Positions 20,163-29,724 are shown, numbered from the stretch's first letter. The stretch: 64,000 bases of DNA from Mycolicibacterium sphagni (GCF_013337765.1 NZ_VBSB01000005.1:1-64000), one strand, 5' to 3'. The notes: generated by a model not told the origin, from the sequence alone. Made by a program: numbers and translations.

Positions 20163-20718
20163 GACCGCAATGGTGATACGCGAAGGGCACGACTTCCTCG
20201 GTTTTCCCGAAGAACCCGCGCCCTAGGACGCCCCCTGGGCGGCAATCGGCCCCTCCCAACCGGGAGGGGCCAATGCTCCCCCTTGCCTCCTCATTCCCCT
20301 GGCGTAATGCCCATCACACCGCAAAATCTAGCTGAGAGCAAGCTGAGATGCTGTAATTCAGCAAAAATTTTACGGTACTTAGGCAAATCAACTCAGAACG
20401 GTCGTCCGAGTAATCGCCTTCGACAAACATCGAGATCAGGAGCACTTACCTGAATCACGGCAGACGGCAAATCGTGCACCAACGCGGCGACGAGGCAATT
20501 CGGTCAGCAACCGAGGTCTCGGAACGGTATAGGCGACAACGAACTGATGTTTGCTCATATTGTCGGTGTCGACATTTGTCGCAGGTCACAGAGCAACGAG
20601 AGTCCAGGCAGCGGATTTGCGATTTTGCGGGGCCGAGCGGGCGATGAGTACCGGTGGTGCCGAAGCCCGCCGATGCCCGAGCCGACGCCTTGGCAATGAT
20701 CTGAGAAGGGCTCGACAC
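20163..20718. other. 556-bp non-coding, partly AT-rich gap
   Basis: No gene is supported here. It holds a perfect 10-bp hairpin at 20248-20271. A directly repeated AGCTGAGA lies at 20330-20337 and 20341-20348. A near-palindrome TGCTG-TAATT-CAGCA is at 20349-20363. The stretch from about 20320 to 20440 is clearly richer in A and T than its surroundings. It could contain the amidase promoter, a small RNA or remnants of an older insertion. Confidence 0.6.
20248..20271. terminator. Perfect 10-bp GC hairpin (terminator-like)
   Basis: GGCCCCTCCC-AACC-GGGAGGGGCC is a perfect stem with a four-base loop. There is no U-run, which is common for mycobacterial hairpins. It lies 86 bp upstream of the amidase start and some 450 bp beyond the AMP-ligase stop on the same strand, so it may insulate the amidase operon. 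A role in RNA folding is also possible. Confidence 0.5.
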
Positions 20719-22215
20719 CTACGGCGCGGCGCCGGGGTACATCGCGGCCACTTCGCGAAGGGCGACCTTGAGCGACGGGTTGCGCGGCAGCTCGGCAACC
20801 ACGACCACCGCGACCGGCACACAGTGCTTGGGAAGTGCGTCACGGATCAGGTCGACGAGTTCGGCCGGGTCTGGCTCCGGACAACCCGGAACCGTATCCA
20901 CCGCCGCGAACGGCACCTCGCCGAGCCGGGCATCGGGAACGCCGACAACGGCGGCGTCGCGCACCGCGGGGTGGGAGACCAGCACCCGGCGAACGGTCTC
21001 CGGCAGGACCTTGAATCCACCGCGGTTGATCGCGCCGTCGGCGCGGCCGTGCAGCGTGATGAACCCGTCGCTGTCGATGGCAGCGAGGTCGTTGGTGCGG
21101 ATCCAGTCGGGGCTGACGGCCGCGATCCTGGCCTCCAGCACACCCTGCTCGCCCACCGGCACCTCGGCGCCGGTGTCCGGGTCGACGATGCGGACTGCCG
21201 TGTTGGGCATCACCCGGCCCGAGCTGGCCCGCTTGACGGCGCCGAACTCACGGTAGAGCTCGGGTGTCCAGGTGCACACCGATCCGGCGAATTCCGTTGC
21301 ACCATAAGCCAGCAGGACCGGCACGCCGTAGCGCTCCTCGAAGGCGTCGCGGGTCTCAGGGTCCAGCGGACCTGCGGCACTGATCACGTATTCGAGCGAG
21401 GCGAGGTCCTCACGCGGCAGGTCGGCATCGAGCAGCATCCGCACCGCCGCGGGCTGCAGGCCGCAGCGGCGGACCCCGTACGTCTTCACCACGCGCACCC
21501 ACTCGGCGACGCTGAACTTCTCCAGCAGCGCGATTCGCTTGCCGAGGTAGGCGCCGGTGATCAGCTGGCATACCCCGCCGATCCCGCCGAGCGGCCAATA
21601 CATCAGCTCGGGCGGATCGTCTGCGCAGGCACCACCGAGCGCCACGCTGGCCACGGTGTGCTCCAGCACGGATGCCGGGATGACATGTCGTTTCGGCGGG
21701 CCGGTGGTCCCGCTGGTGAGCACGCGCAGGCCGGTGGCACCGTCCCGGCCTGCCGCGCGCAGCCGGTCCGACACCCGTTCGATACCGGAAACACGTTCCA
21801 CGGCAGGCGGTTCCATGCCAACGGCGATGCCAGCTGTGCCTGCCCGGCGGGCCGCCGCGATCGCGGGTTCGGTCCAGTCGTCGCGATCGGCCACGACGGC
21901 GGCCAGCTCCAGCTGCTCGATGTCCCGGCCGATCGCCTCCGCCGACTGGAACGAATAGAGCATCGAGACCCACCGACCCGCGCCGAGCAATCCCACTACG
22001 GCGGCCGCCAGCGGTGGCCGGTTTCGGGCCACCACCCCCACTGCCGCACCGTCGGCGACGCCGGCCGCCCGCAGCGCGTCCTCGATGCCGTCGGCGTACG
22101 CGGCGATCTCGACACCGGAGTACCACCGGCCGTTGAACTCGATGCACGGCGCGGCGCCATACCCAGCCAGGCTGGTGGCCAGCGTGCTGCTGATCGTCGC
22201 GGCGCCGTCGCTCAC
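20719..22215 (-). CDS. AMP-forming acyl-CoA synthetase/ligase
   Basis: A 498-residue adenylating enzyme that activates a carboxylic acid as acyl-AMP and acyl-CoA. It shows the P-loop TSGTTGPPKR (167-176), the YGATE motif near residue 305, the IRTND hinge region and the C-terminal NPSLK with the catalytic lysine. At just under 500 residues it is shorter than most FadD fatty-acid ligases and closer to MenE or small aromatic/alicyclic acid ligases. It starts with GTG. Substrate unknown. Confidence 0.87.
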   Translation of the reverse strand: MSDGAATISSTLATSLAGYGAAPCIEFNGRWYSGVEIAAYADGIEDALRAAGVADGAAVGVVARNRPPLAAAVVGLLGAGRWVSMLYSFQSAEAIGRDIEQLELAAVVADRDDWTEPAIAAARRAGTAGIAVGMEPPAVERVSGIERVSDRLRAAGRDGATGLRVLTSGTTGPPKRHVIPASVLEHTVASVALGGACADDPPELMYWPLGGIGGVCQLITGAYLGKRIALLEKFSVAEWVRVVKTYGVRRCGLQPAAVRMLLDADLPREDLASLEYVISAAGPLDPETRDAFEERYGVPVLLAYGATEFAGSVCTWTPELYREFGAVKRASSGRVMPNTAVRIVDPDTGAEVPVGEQGVLEARIAAVSPDWIRTNDLAAIDSDGFITLHGRADGAINRGGFKVLPETVRRVLVSHPAVRDAAVVGVPDARLGEVPFAAVDTVPGCPEPDPAELVDLIRDALPKHCVPVAVVVVAELPRNPSLKVALREVAAMYPGAAP

Positions 22216-22276
22216 GGGCCCACGCTAACTGACGCCCCAGCCACGTGGCCGTGACAGGGTGCGCCCGGTGCGTCAT

Positions 22277-22294
22277 AGTTAGGGTTACCTAACT
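22277..22294. promoter_or_regulatory. Palindromic operator AGTTAGG-N4-CCTAACT
   Basis: A perfect 7-bp inverted repeat with a GTTA spacer lies directly before the ribosome site (TTAGGAG) and ATG of the methyltransferase. The TTAGG/CCTAA arms resemble iron-box sites of the DtxR/IdeR family, but the centre is even and only about 14 of 19 positions fit the IdeR consensus. The regulator is unassigned. Its position would block transcription or translation start. Confidence 0.55.
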
Positions 22295-22305
22295 TAGGAG
22301 CGCCA

Positions 22306-22908
22306 ATGACGACGACATTCCTCGACACGGTCCTGCGGCGCGCCCGAGCGGGTATCGGAACCTTCCCTTATCCGCATCAGGCCGCCGCACTGCTGGACAA
22401 TCCGCTGCGCCGGAGAATGGAAGATCCCGGCCAGTCGATCGACGTGCTGGAGCTGACCGGTAACGAACGAGTACTCGAAATCGGGCCGGGCGCAGGGTTT
22501 TTCAGCGTCGAACTAGCCGGCCGCCTGGATTCAGGGCAGTTGGATCTCTTCGACATCCAGCCGCAGATGTTGGCCAAGGCGCGACGCAAGCTCGAACAGG
22601 CCGACCATCACGACGTGGGCTATACCGCCGGGCAGGCCGGCGCGACATTACCTTTCCCCGCAAGCACATTCGACGCCGCGTTCCTGGCCGAGGTCATCGG
22701 TGAGGTGCCCGACAAGCAGGCGTGCGTGCGTTCTCTGGCGGTCGTCCTCAAGCCCGGCGGGAAGCTGGTGTTCCACGAGGCATTCCTCGACCCTGACCGC
22801 CTGAGCGTCGCCGAGCTGCGGGCACTGTGCGAGCCCGCCGGATTCGTCCTGGATCACGCGCAAGAATCCCGCTGGAAAGACATCGTCCGCTTCCGCCGCA
22901 CGCCGTAG
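22306..22908 (+). CDS. Class I SAM-dependent methyltransferase
   Basis: A 200-residue Rossmann-fold methyltransferase with motif I VLEIGPGAGFF (56-66), an acidic end of strand 2 (LFDIQPQML) and the LKPGGKLVFHE post-motif. It is most like the UbiE/type 11 methyltransferases, so the acceptor may be a small molecule or lipid. It starts at an ATG with AGGAG upstream, right next to a palindromic operator. Substrate unknown. Confidence 0.87.
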   Translation: MTTTFLDTVLRRARAGIGTFPYPHQAAALLDNPLRRRMEDPGQSIDVLELTGNERVLEIGPGAGFFSVELAGRLDSGQLDLFDIQPQMLAKARRKLEQADHHDVGYTAGQAGATLPFPASTFDAAFLAEVIGEVPDKQACVRSLAVVLKPGGKLVFHEAFLDPDRLSVAELRALCEPAGFVLDHAQESRWKDIVRFRRTP

Positions 22909-22978
22909 GCCGCCGGTTCACAGCAGACCCCCAGCTCATCGACACACCGCGGCCTCACCGGTGTGCCACGATCTGCCG

Positions 22979-23842
22979 ATGTCGTCGTTCGATGATGTGG
23001 GGGATCACGTCGGCCAGCGCGAGCTCGCACCTGCCCCGCGACGGGTGCCCGCCAGCTTCCTACTCGCCGAGCTACTGCCATTCCGCTGGTGGTATCTCTG
23101 GGGCATGTTCATGATCGCGGTCGCGCTGATCGCGGTCTGGGGCGCGTTCCCGCTGGCTTTTTCGATCACCGCGGTGGCTGCGCTGGTGGCGATCTATGCC
23201 TATCAGCTCTACGGCACCTCCCAACGGCTGGCCCTGCTGAAGTGGGGTGAGGTGGCGACCGTCGACGGTGCCGAAACCCTCACCCGGGGAACGTATTACA
23301 GCGGAACCACCTGGTACAACGCCTATCTTCCGGTGGCCAGCGGCTGGACCGTGCAGCGGCCCCGCTACAGCGGGCCGAGCACCAAGACCAAGGTCAGCTA
23401 CCGCCTCGGCGATTATCAGGGCGACATCGTGGTGCGCGGCCGCGAATACACCGACGGCGTCGTGCTGGCCGACCCGCGTAAGCCCAGCCGGGCGTTGTGC
23501 GTCACCGCGTTCGCCTACGACCTGGACCGCGACGAGTCCGGCAATTGGGTTGGCCGCCTGCGCCCCCGGCTCGTCGTCGGCATGGTGGTCTGGCTGGTGG
23601 TGATGATCGGCTGGCTGACGCTGGCCGCATTCGTCGGCGTCACCCTCAACCACCCCGACGGTCCGCCGACCGCAACCCGAAGCAACGGTGTCGATGTCGT
23701 CGGCAACGACAAGATGGCCACCTACGCCTGCGACGGCGGCGATATCGACATCGTCGGCGACGACAATGCCGTGACCGTCACCGGCCATTGCCACAAGGTG
23801 CGGGTCTCCGGCGACGACAACGTGGTCATCCAGAAGAGCTGA
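22979..23842 (+). CDS. Membrane protein with DUF3592-like and DUF3060 domains
   Basis: A 287-residue protein with two N-terminal membrane segments (about 40-80), a soluble beta-rich middle and another membrane segment near residue 205. The C-terminal 50 residues are a DUF3060 module, seen as repeated GNDK/GDDN turns and two Cys (ACDGG, GHCHK) that may form a disulfide outside the cell. DUF3060 is common in mycobacterial envelope proteins; its role is unknown. I use the ATG at 22979; an upstream in-frame start at 22961 is possible. Confidence 0.8.
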   Translation: MSSFDDVGDHVGQRELAPAPRRVPASFLLAELLPFRWWYLWGMFMIAVALIAVWGAFPLAFSITAVAALVAIYAYQLYGTSQRLALLKWGEVATVDGAETLTRGTYYSGTTWYNAYLPVASGWTVQRPRYSGPSTKTKVSYRLGDYQGDIVVRGREYTDGVVLADPRKPSRALCVTAFAYDLDRDESGNWVGRLRPRLVVGMVVWLVVMIGWLTLAAFVGVTLNHPDGPPTATRSNGVDVVGNDKMATYACDGGDIDIVGDDNAVTVTGHCHKVRVSGDDNVVIQKS

Positions 23843-23846
23843 CGCG

Positions 23847-23883
23847 AAAGGCCCGGAGAGACTTGGCGTTTCTCCGGGCCTTT
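23847..23883. terminator. Bidirectional hairpin terminator
   Basis: AAAGGCCCGGAGA (23847-23859) pairs perfectly with TCTCCGGGCCTTT (23871-23883) around an 11-base loop. The A-run and T-run flank the stem so it can act in both directions. It lies between the convergent DUF3060 gene and fadB, 4 bp after one stop and 14 bp after the other. Confidence 0.93.
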
Positions 23884-23897
23884 GCGTCGTTGGCGAA

Positions 23898-26042
23898 CTA
23901 GAGCAGCGACGTCGGCGGGTTGAACCGCTCGCCGTACTTGGCCGCGAGTTCCTTGGCGCGCGCCACGAAGGCTTCCTTGCCGATACCGGCCGGGCCCTCG
24001 TAGCCGACGATGAACTGCGCCGAGCCACCGGTCCACGGCGGGAAGCCGATGCCGAGGATCGAGCCGATGTTCGCGTCAGCCGTCGTCATCAACACACCCT
24101 CGTCGATGCACTTCTGGGTTTCCAGCGCCTCGGCGAACAGCATGCGGTCGACCATGTCCTGGATCGGGATCTCGGAGCTGCCGGAGTTGAACGTCTCCTT
24201 CAGCCCGGGCCACAGCTGGGTGCGCTTGCCGTCGACGTACTCGTAGAAGCCCGCACCCTTAAGCCGCGACGGCCGGCCGATCTCGATCATCTTCTCGACG
24301 ACGGCCTCGGCCGGGTGCGGAACGTAGGTGCCGCCGGCATCTTCGATGCCCTTGCGGGAGGCAACGGCGATCTTGTGCATCAGCTCCAGGTTGAGCTCAT
24401 CGGAGAGCTGCAGCGGAGCCGCCGGGTAACCGGCCTGACCGCCCGCGTGCTCGATGCTGGCTGGGGCCACACCCTCGCCGAGCATGGCCAGCGCTTCGTT
24501 GACGAACGTGCCGATGACGCGGCTGGTGAAGAAGCCTCGGCTGTCGTTGACGACGATCGGGGTCTTGCCGATGGCCAGCGTGTAATCGAACACCCGGGCC
24601 AGGGCTTCATCAGAAGTCTTCTCGCCCTTGATGATTTCGACCAATGGCATCTTGTCGACGGGTGAGAAGAAGTGGATACCGATGAAATCTTCCTGGCGCT
24701 TGACGCCGGACGCGAGTCCGGTGATCGGCAGCGTCGAGGTGTTCGAGCCCAGCAGTGCGTTCGGCTCGACGATGTCTTCGATCTCGCCGAACACCTGGTG
24801 CTTGAGTTCCTGGCTCTCGAAGACCGCTTCGATGACGAAGTCGACACCCTTGAAGTCGGCGGGGTCCGCGCTCGGGGTGATCCGGGCCAGCAGGGCGTCG
24901 CTCTTCTCCTGCGTGGTCTTGCCGCGTTCGAGCGCCTTGGCCTCGAGCTTCTCGGAGTAGTTCTTGCCCTTCTCCGCGGCTTCGATGCTGACATCCTTGA
25001 GCACCACGTCGTAACCGGCCTTGGCTGAGACGTAGGCGATTCCGGCGCCCATCATGCCGGCACCGAGGACACCGATTTTCGTGATCGGGGTCTTGCCGAT
25101 GCCCTCGGGCCGCGACCCGCCCGAGCTGATGAACTGCATGTCGAAGAAGAACGCCTGGATCATGTTCTTGGCGACCTGGCCGGTGACCAGCTCGGTGAAG
25201 TAGCGGCTCTCGATCCGGCTGGCGGTATCGAAGTCGACCTGCGCGCCCTCGATGGCCGCGGCCAGGATCGCCTTGGGCGCAGGCATATTCGCGCCCTTGA
25301 GCTGCTTGCGCAGCAGTGCCGGGAACGACGGCAGGATGGCCGCGAGTGCCGGGCTGGACGGGGTGCCGCCCGGCATTTTGTAACCCTTCTTGTCCCAGGG
25401 CTGCTCGAACGCTTCAGGGTTGGCCTTGATCCACGCCTTGGCGGCGGGGACCAATTCGTCGACGCTGCCCACCAATTCGTCGATCAGACCGAGTTCCTTG
25501 GCCTTGTCCGGCCTGAACCGGGTGCCCTGGCTCAGCACGTTCATGAATGCGTTCTGGATACCGAACATCCGCACACTGCGGGCGACGCCACCGCCGCCGG
25601 GCAACAGGCCGAGGCTGACCTCGGGAAAACCGACGACCAATCCCTTGACGTCCGCCGCTATGCGGTGGTGGGTCGCCAGCGCGATCTCCAGGCCGCCGCC
25701 GAGCGCGGCGCCGTTGATGGCGGCGACGACGGGCTTGCCCAGAGTCTCCAGTTTCCGCAGGTCCCGCTTGATGCTTTCCGACGTCGCGAAGGCCTCACCG
25801 GCGTTCTCGCGACCGAGGTGGATCATGCCCTTCAGGTCGCCGCCGGCGAAGAAGGTCTTCTTCGCGCTGGTGATGACGACGCCCGTGATCGAATCCTTCT
25901 CGGCGACAAGGCGTTCTACGGCCTTGTTCATCGACTCGCTGTAATGCTCATTCATCACGTTCGCCGACCCGGTCGGGTCGTCCAGGGTCAGCGTGACGAT
26001 ACCGTCGGCATCCTTGTCCCACTGAATCGTGTTCTCTGCCAT
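23898..26042 (-). CDS. fadB: Fatty-acid oxidation complex alpha subunit FadB
   Basis: Bifunctional enoyl-CoA hydratase / 3-hydroxyacyl-CoA dehydrogenase of beta-oxidation. The 714-residue product has an N-terminal crotonase domain (oxyanion segment AALGGGLEIAL) and a central NAD-binding domain with GVLGAGMMGAG near residue 330, followed by the C-terminal dehydrogenase domains. I start it at the ATG at 26042 (MAENTIQW), 4 bp after the fadA stop. Matches Rv0860 in length and context; forms a trifunctional complex with FadA. Confidence 0.96.
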   Translation of the reverse strand: MAENTIQWDKDADGIVTLTLDDPTGSANVMNEHYSESMNKAVERLVAEKDSITGVVITSAKKTFFAGGDLKGMIHLGRENAGEAFATSESIKRDLRKLETLGKPVVAAINGAALGGGLEIALATHHRIAADVKGLVVGFPEVSLGLLPGGGGVARSVRMFGIQNAFMNVLSQGTRFRPDKAKELGLIDELVGSVDELVPAAKAWIKANPEAFEQPWDKKGYKMPGGTPSSPALAAILPSFPALLRKQLKGANMPAPKAILAAAIEGAQVDFDTASRIESRYFTELVTGQVAKNMIQAFFFDMQFISSGGSRPEGIGKTPITKIGVLGAGMMGAGIAYVSAKAGYDVVLKDVSIEAAEKGKNYSEKLEAKALERGKTTQEKSDALLARITPSADPADFKGVDFVIEAVFESQELKHQVFGEIEDIVEPNALLGSNTSTLPITGLASGVKRQEDFIGIHFFSPVDKMPLVEIIKGEKTSDEALARVFDYTLAIGKTPIVVNDSRGFFTSRVIGTFVNEALAMLGEGVAPASIEHAGGQAGYPAAPLQLSDELNLELMHKIAVASRKGIEDAGGTYVPHPAEAVVEKMIEIGRPSRLKGAGFYEYVDGKRTQLWPGLKETFNSGSSEIPIQDMVDRMLFAEALETQKCIDEGVLMTTADANIGSILGIGFPPWTGGSAQFIVGYEGPAGIGKEAFVARAKELAAKYGERFNPPTSLL

Positions 26043-26046
26043 GTTG

Positions 26047-27258
26047 TTAAACCCTCTCAATGATGGTCGCGACACCCATGCCGCCGCCGATGCACAGGGT
26101 GACGAGGGCACGCCGGGCATTGCGGCGCTCCAGCTCGTCGACCATGGTGCCCAGGATCATGGCGCCGGTGGCGCCGAGCGGGTGGCCCATCGCGATGGCG
26201 CCACCGTTGACGTTGAGCTTCTCGTCGGGGATGTTGAGGTCCTTCTGGAACTTCAGCACCACCGAGGCGAAGGCCTCGTTCAGTTCGAACAGGTCGATAT
26301 CGTCGACCGTCAGGCCGGCCCGGTCGAGCACCTTGCGGGTGGCCGGGGTGGGTCCGGTCAGCATGATCGTCGCGTCGGCACCGCTGGTGGCGGTCGCCAC
26401 GATCCGCGCGCGCGGGGTCAGATTTTGCGCCTTCCCTACTTTTTCTGTGCCCACCAGCACCAGCGCAGCGCCGTCGACGATGCCCGAGCTGTTACCGCCG
26501 GTGTGGACGTGGTTGATCTTCTCGATCCAGTGGTACTTCTGCAGCGCCACATCGTCGAACCCGCCCATCGAGCCGATGCCGTCGAATGCGGTCCGCAGCT
26601 TGCCGAGGCTTTCCACCGTCGAACCCGGGCGCATGTGCTCGTCGTGGTCGAGGATCAGCAGACCGTTCTGGTCGCGGACCGGAACGACGGACTTGGCGAA
26701 GTAGCCGCCCGACCACGCCGCGGCCGCGCGCTCCTGCGAGCGGACCGCATAGGCGTCGACGTCCTCGCGGGAGAAGCCCTCGATGGTGGCGATCAGATCG
26801 GCACCGATGCCCTGCGGGGCGATGTAGTTGTCATACGTCACGACGACGTCGCTGAACATGGCGCCGCCGTCGGAGCCCATCGGCACGCGGCTCATCGACT
26901 CGACGCCACCGGCGAGCACCAGGTCGTCCCAGCCGGAGCGCACCTTCTGTGCGGCGGTGTTGACGGCCTCGAGGCCGGACGCGCAGAACCGGTTGAGCTG
27001 CACGCCGCCGGTGGTGTCGGGCAGGCCAGCGGCCAGCACGGCGGTGCGGGCGATATCGCCGCCCTGATCGCCGACCGGGGAGACGACACCGAGGATGACG
27101 TCGCTGATCAGGGTCTCGTCCAGGTCGGGATGCCGGCTGCGGAGTTCGTCGATCAGGCCGACGACGAGGTTGATCGGCTTGACCTCGTTGAGTGCACCAT
27201 TGCGCTGCTTACCGCGAGGCGTGCGAATGGCCTCGTAGATGAATGCTTCTTCGGACAT
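26047..27258 (-). CDS. fadA: Acetyl-CoA acyltransferase FadA
   Basis: 3-ketoacyl-CoA thiolase of the beta-oxidation complex. The 403-residue product has nucleophile Cys92 in [11 protein letters not shown], the [14 protein letters not shown]is block near residue 350 and the C-terminal CIGGGMGVA with the second catalytic Cys. It starts at the ATG at 27258. It is the first gene of the fadA-fadB operon (4-bp gap), as at Rv0859-Rv0860. Confidence 0.96.
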   Translation of the reverse strand: MSEEAFIYEAIRTPRGKQRNGALNEVKPINLVVGLIDELRSRHPDLDETLISDVILGVVSPVGDQGGDIARTAVLAAGLPDTTGGVQLNRFCASGLEAVNTAAQKVRSGWDDLVLAGGVESMSRVPMGSDGGAMFSDVVVTYDNYIAPQGIGADLIATIEGFSREDVDAYAVRSQERAAAAWSGGYFAKSVVPVRDQNGLLILDHDEHMRPGSTVESLGKLRTAFDGIGSMGGFDDVALQKYHWIEKINHVHTGGNSSGIVDGAALVLVGTEKVGKAQNLTPRARIVATATSGADATIMLTGPTPATRKVLDRAGLTVDDIDLFELNEAFASVVLKFQKDLNIPDEKLNVNGGAIAMGHPLGATGAMILGTMVDELERRNARRALVTLCIGGGMGVATIIERV

Positions 27259-27339
27259 GTCTGTTCTCTCCAGGTCCTGTTCGGAATTGGGTGATGACGA
27301 CCGAATGACGGTCATCCTCTGAACGCGAAGCCTACCAAG

Positions 27340-27363
27340 CCCGCCCAACCAGATGGTTGGGCG
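27340..27363 (-). terminator. Hairpin terminator after C39-like peptidase gene
   Basis: CCGCCCAACC-AGAT-GGTTGGGCGG is a perfect 10-bp stem with a four-base loop, extendable through AAGC/GCTT with one bulge. It begins 10 bp after the stop of the minus-strand peptidase gene and before the fadA promoter, so it separates the two transcripts. Confidence 0.85.
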
Positions 27364-27373
27364 GCTTCCGGCG

Positions 27374-28027
27374 TCAGGCTGCGGCGGTGACGACGATCGA
27401 ATCGTTCGAGGTGTCCCAGGCCTTCATGAAGGCGGGGATGGCGATCTTCGTGTTCGCCTCGTCGGCGGCGGGATCGTTGAGGTGCACGACATTCTTTCCT
27501 GCGTCGACGCCGGTGACCACCACGAAGTGATCGGCGGCGGTCCGCTGGTCACTGGAGTCCTCGATGATCGCGTAGTTGACGAACGCGATGACCCTGCGGC
27601 CGGCGCCGAGGTACTGCTCGAGGGCGTTCAGGCCGGTCGCGTCGGGTCCCGAGGTATCGCTGTTCACTGATTTGATGCCGTAGTGCTTGAACAGGGTCGG
27701 CAGATCACCGACCGAGATGCCGCCGGTGTCGGGCTTGTAGATCTTGGTTCCGGGAGTGACCTCGGACGGCGTCTGCTCGGCCACCATCAGGATCTGCGCC
27801 TCGCTCGGCCGGTTGCCGGTGAGCTGGCCGACGATATCGGCCACCGACATGGCCCCGCAGTTGTCCTCCAAGGACTGCGCCTGCCAGTACGGCGCGGCCG
27901 CCGCGGGGTCGCCGTAGACGCCGCTCTGCGAACCCGAGGGATCGGCCGACGCGACGCCCTGTCCCAGCCCGATTGTCAGCGCCGCGACGAGCGCGACGAC
28001 GCCCGAACGCACCAGTGATCCGACCAT
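27374..28027 (-). CDS. Secreted C39-like cysteine peptidase
   Basis: A 217-residue exported protein with a signal peptide (about 1-30, ending ASA). A papain-like C39_2 domain follows: the Cys in EDNCGAM, the His in ADHFVVVTG and the Asp/Asn in LNDP give the expected order of catalytic residues. I start it at the ATG at 28027, which gives a proper signal peptide; the open frame extends a little further. Substrates are unknown. It is divergent from dapC and inserted between it and fadA. Confidence 0.85.
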   Translation of the reverse strand: MVGSLVRSGVVALVAALTIGLGQGVASADPSGSQSGVYGDPAAAAPYWQAQSLEDNCGAMSVADIVGQLTGNRPSEAQILMVAEQTPSEVTPGTKIYKPDTGGISVGDLPTLFKHYGIKSVNSDTSGPDATGLNALEQYLGAGRRVIAFVNYAIIEDSSDQRTAADHFVVVTGVDAGKNVVHLNDPAADEANTKIAIPAFMKAWDTSNDSIVVTAAA

Positions 28028-28095
28028 CGGCCGATCGTAATTGACGAAACTGCAGATCATCTGCGTCATCTGCGCGATAGGTAGGCTGCCCGGCT

Positions 28096-29277
28096 ATGAC
28101 GGTCCAGCGGCTCCAGCCCTACGCGGTGACCATTTTCGCCGAGATGTCGGCACTCGCCGCGCGCATCGGCGCGGTGAACCTGGGCCAGGGCTTCCCGGAC
28201 GAGGACGGCCCGGCCGGCATGCTCGAGGCGGCGCAGAAGGCGATCGCCGAGGGCGTCAACCAGTACCCGCCGGGACTGGGCATCGCCCCGCTGCGTGAGG
28301 CCATCGCCGCCCAGCGCAAGCGGCAGTACGGCGTGGAGTACGACCCGGAGTCCGAGGTGCTGGTGACCGTTGGCGCCACCGAGGCGATCGCTGCCGCCGT
28401 CATCGGTCTGGTGGAGCCGGGCTCGGAGGTGCTGCTGATCGAGCCGTTCTACGACTCCTACTCCCCCGTGATCGCGATGGCCGGCTCGCAGAGGGTACCG
28501 GTGCCGCTGGTCCCTGACGGTCGTGGTTTCGCCCTCGACATCGACGCTCTTCGGGCCGCGGTGACACCGCGGACCCGGGCGCTGATCGTCAACTCTCCGC
28601 ACAACCCCACCGGCATGGTGCTCTCCGATCACGACTTGCGGGCCCTGGCCGCACTTGCCGTCGAGGCCGACTTGTTAGTGATCACCGACGAGGTCTACGA
28701 GCACCTGGTCTTTGACGGCAAGCGGCATCTGCCGCTGGCGGCCTACCCGGGGATGGCGCAGCGGACGGTGACGATCTCGAGTGCGGCCAAGATGTTCAAC
28801 TGCACGGGCTGGAAGATCGGCTGGGCCTGTGGCGCGCCTGATCTGATCGCCGGGGTGCGGGCGGCCAAGCAGTACCTCAGTTATGTGGGTGGTGCCCCGT
28901 TCCAGCCCGCGGTGGCGTACGCGCTGAATTTCGAGGAAGCGTGGGTGGGCGCGCTGCGGGACTCGTTGCAGGCCAAGCGTGATCGGCTGGCTGCGGCGCT
29001 GACCGAGCTGGGCTTCGGCGTGCACGACAGTGCGGGCACCTACTTCCTGTGTGCCGACCCGCGCCCACTCGGCTACTCGGACAGCGCCGCGTTCTGTGCG
29101 GAGTTACCGGAACGAGCCGGGGTGGCGGCCATCCCGATGTCGGCGTTCTGCGATCCGGCCTCCCCGCATATCGGAGCGTGGAATCACTTGGTGCGCTTCG
29201 CTTTCTGCAAACGTGACGACACCCTCGACGAAGCCATCCGCCGGCTCGCAGAGTCCGGTCTATCCCGGGGCAGCTGA
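28096..29277 (+). CDS. dapC: N-succinyldiaminopimelate aminotransferase DapC
   Basis: PLP-dependent aminotransferase of fold type I in lysine/diaminopimelate synthesis. The 393-residue product has the SPHNPTG motif near residue 167, DEVY at 198-201 and PLP Lys232 in SSAAKMFNCTGWK. Context matches Rv0858c, which is characterised as DapC. Close relatives include kynurenine aminotransferases, so some promiscuity is possible. Its 3' end overlaps the convergent SRPBCC gene by 18 bp. Confidence 0.9.
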   Translation: MTVQRLQPYAVTIFAEMSALAARIGAVNLGQGFPDEDGPAGMLEAAQKAIAEGVNQYPPGLGIAPLREAIAAQRKRQYGVEYDPESEVLVTVGATEAIAAAVIGLVEPGSEVLLIEPFYDSYSPVIAMAGSQRVPVPLVPDGRGFALDIDALRAAVTPRTRALIVNSPHNPTGMVLSDHDLRALAALAVEADLLVITDEVYEHLVFDGKRHLPLAAYPGMAQRTVTISSAAKMFNCTGWKIGWACGAPDLIAGVRAAKQYLSYVGGAPFQPAVAYALNFEEAWVGALRDSLQAKRDRLAAALTELGFGVHDSAGTYFLCADPRPLGYSDSAAFCAELPERAGVAAIPMSAFCDPASPHIGAWNHLVRFAFCKRDDTLDEAIRRLAESGLSRGS

Positions 29278-29724
29278 CGTCCTGCCGTTGAGCACGAAGT
29301 GGCGCAGCCCTTCGGTCGCCGCCGCAAGCACCGCCTTCTTGGCGCGCTTGACCAGGAAAAGCGGCAACGGGGTGGACGGTTCCAGGGTGAGGTCGAACCG
29401 GACCCGGGTCGCGTCGCCTTCCCGTTGCAGGGTGTACTCGCCGTGCTGGGCATGTTGTTGTGCGGTCCGGTCGGCGTCCCAGACCACCCAGTCGCGACCC
29501 CAGTGGTATTCGAGGATCTCGTGATCGACCAGTCCGAGCAGTCGGACGGTGACCTTGACCAGCCGTGGCCGACCGTCGGCGTAGCGATCGACGATATGGG
29601 CATGCTTGTGGATCGACGACCACGTCGGCACCGCCTCGACATCAGCGAGCGCGTCGAGAACAGCCTCCGGCGGGGCGTCGATCACGATCTCGCGTGATGC
29701 CCGAACCGCCACACCAGCAAACAT
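29260..29724 (-). CDS. SRPBCC (polyketide-cyclase/START-like) protein
   Basis: A 154-residue single-domain SRPBCC protein beginning with the usual SREIVIDAPPEAV strand-helix. A hydrophobic ligand cavity is expected. It has a basic C-terminal helix (LVKRAKKAVL). I use the ATG at 29724; a GTG at 29730 is also possible. It corresponds to the Rv0857 position. It is the last minus-strand gene behind far, 46 bp downstream, so it may belong to the same transcript. Confidence 0.82.
   Translation of the reverse strand: MFAGVAVRASREIVIDAPPEAVLDALADVEAVPTWSSIHKHAHIVDRYADGRPRLVKVTVRLLGLVDHEILEYHWGRDWVVWDADRTAQQHAQHGEYTLQREGDATRVRFDLTLEPSTPLPLFLVKRAKKAVLAAATEGLRHFVLNGRTSAAPG

Noticed and set aside
20455..20718. 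An 87-codon minus-strand frame after the AMP-ligase
   Set aside because: Ser/Arg/Cys-rich with no motif, no ribosome site and no family resemblance. I treat the region as non-coding.
20551..22254. A 567-codon open frame on the plus strand
   Set aside because: Antisense to the AMP-ligase, low-complexity Arg/Gly/His composition and no motif.
26029..27294. A 421-codon open frame on the plus strand
   Set aside because: Antisense to fadA, with no recognisable domain.
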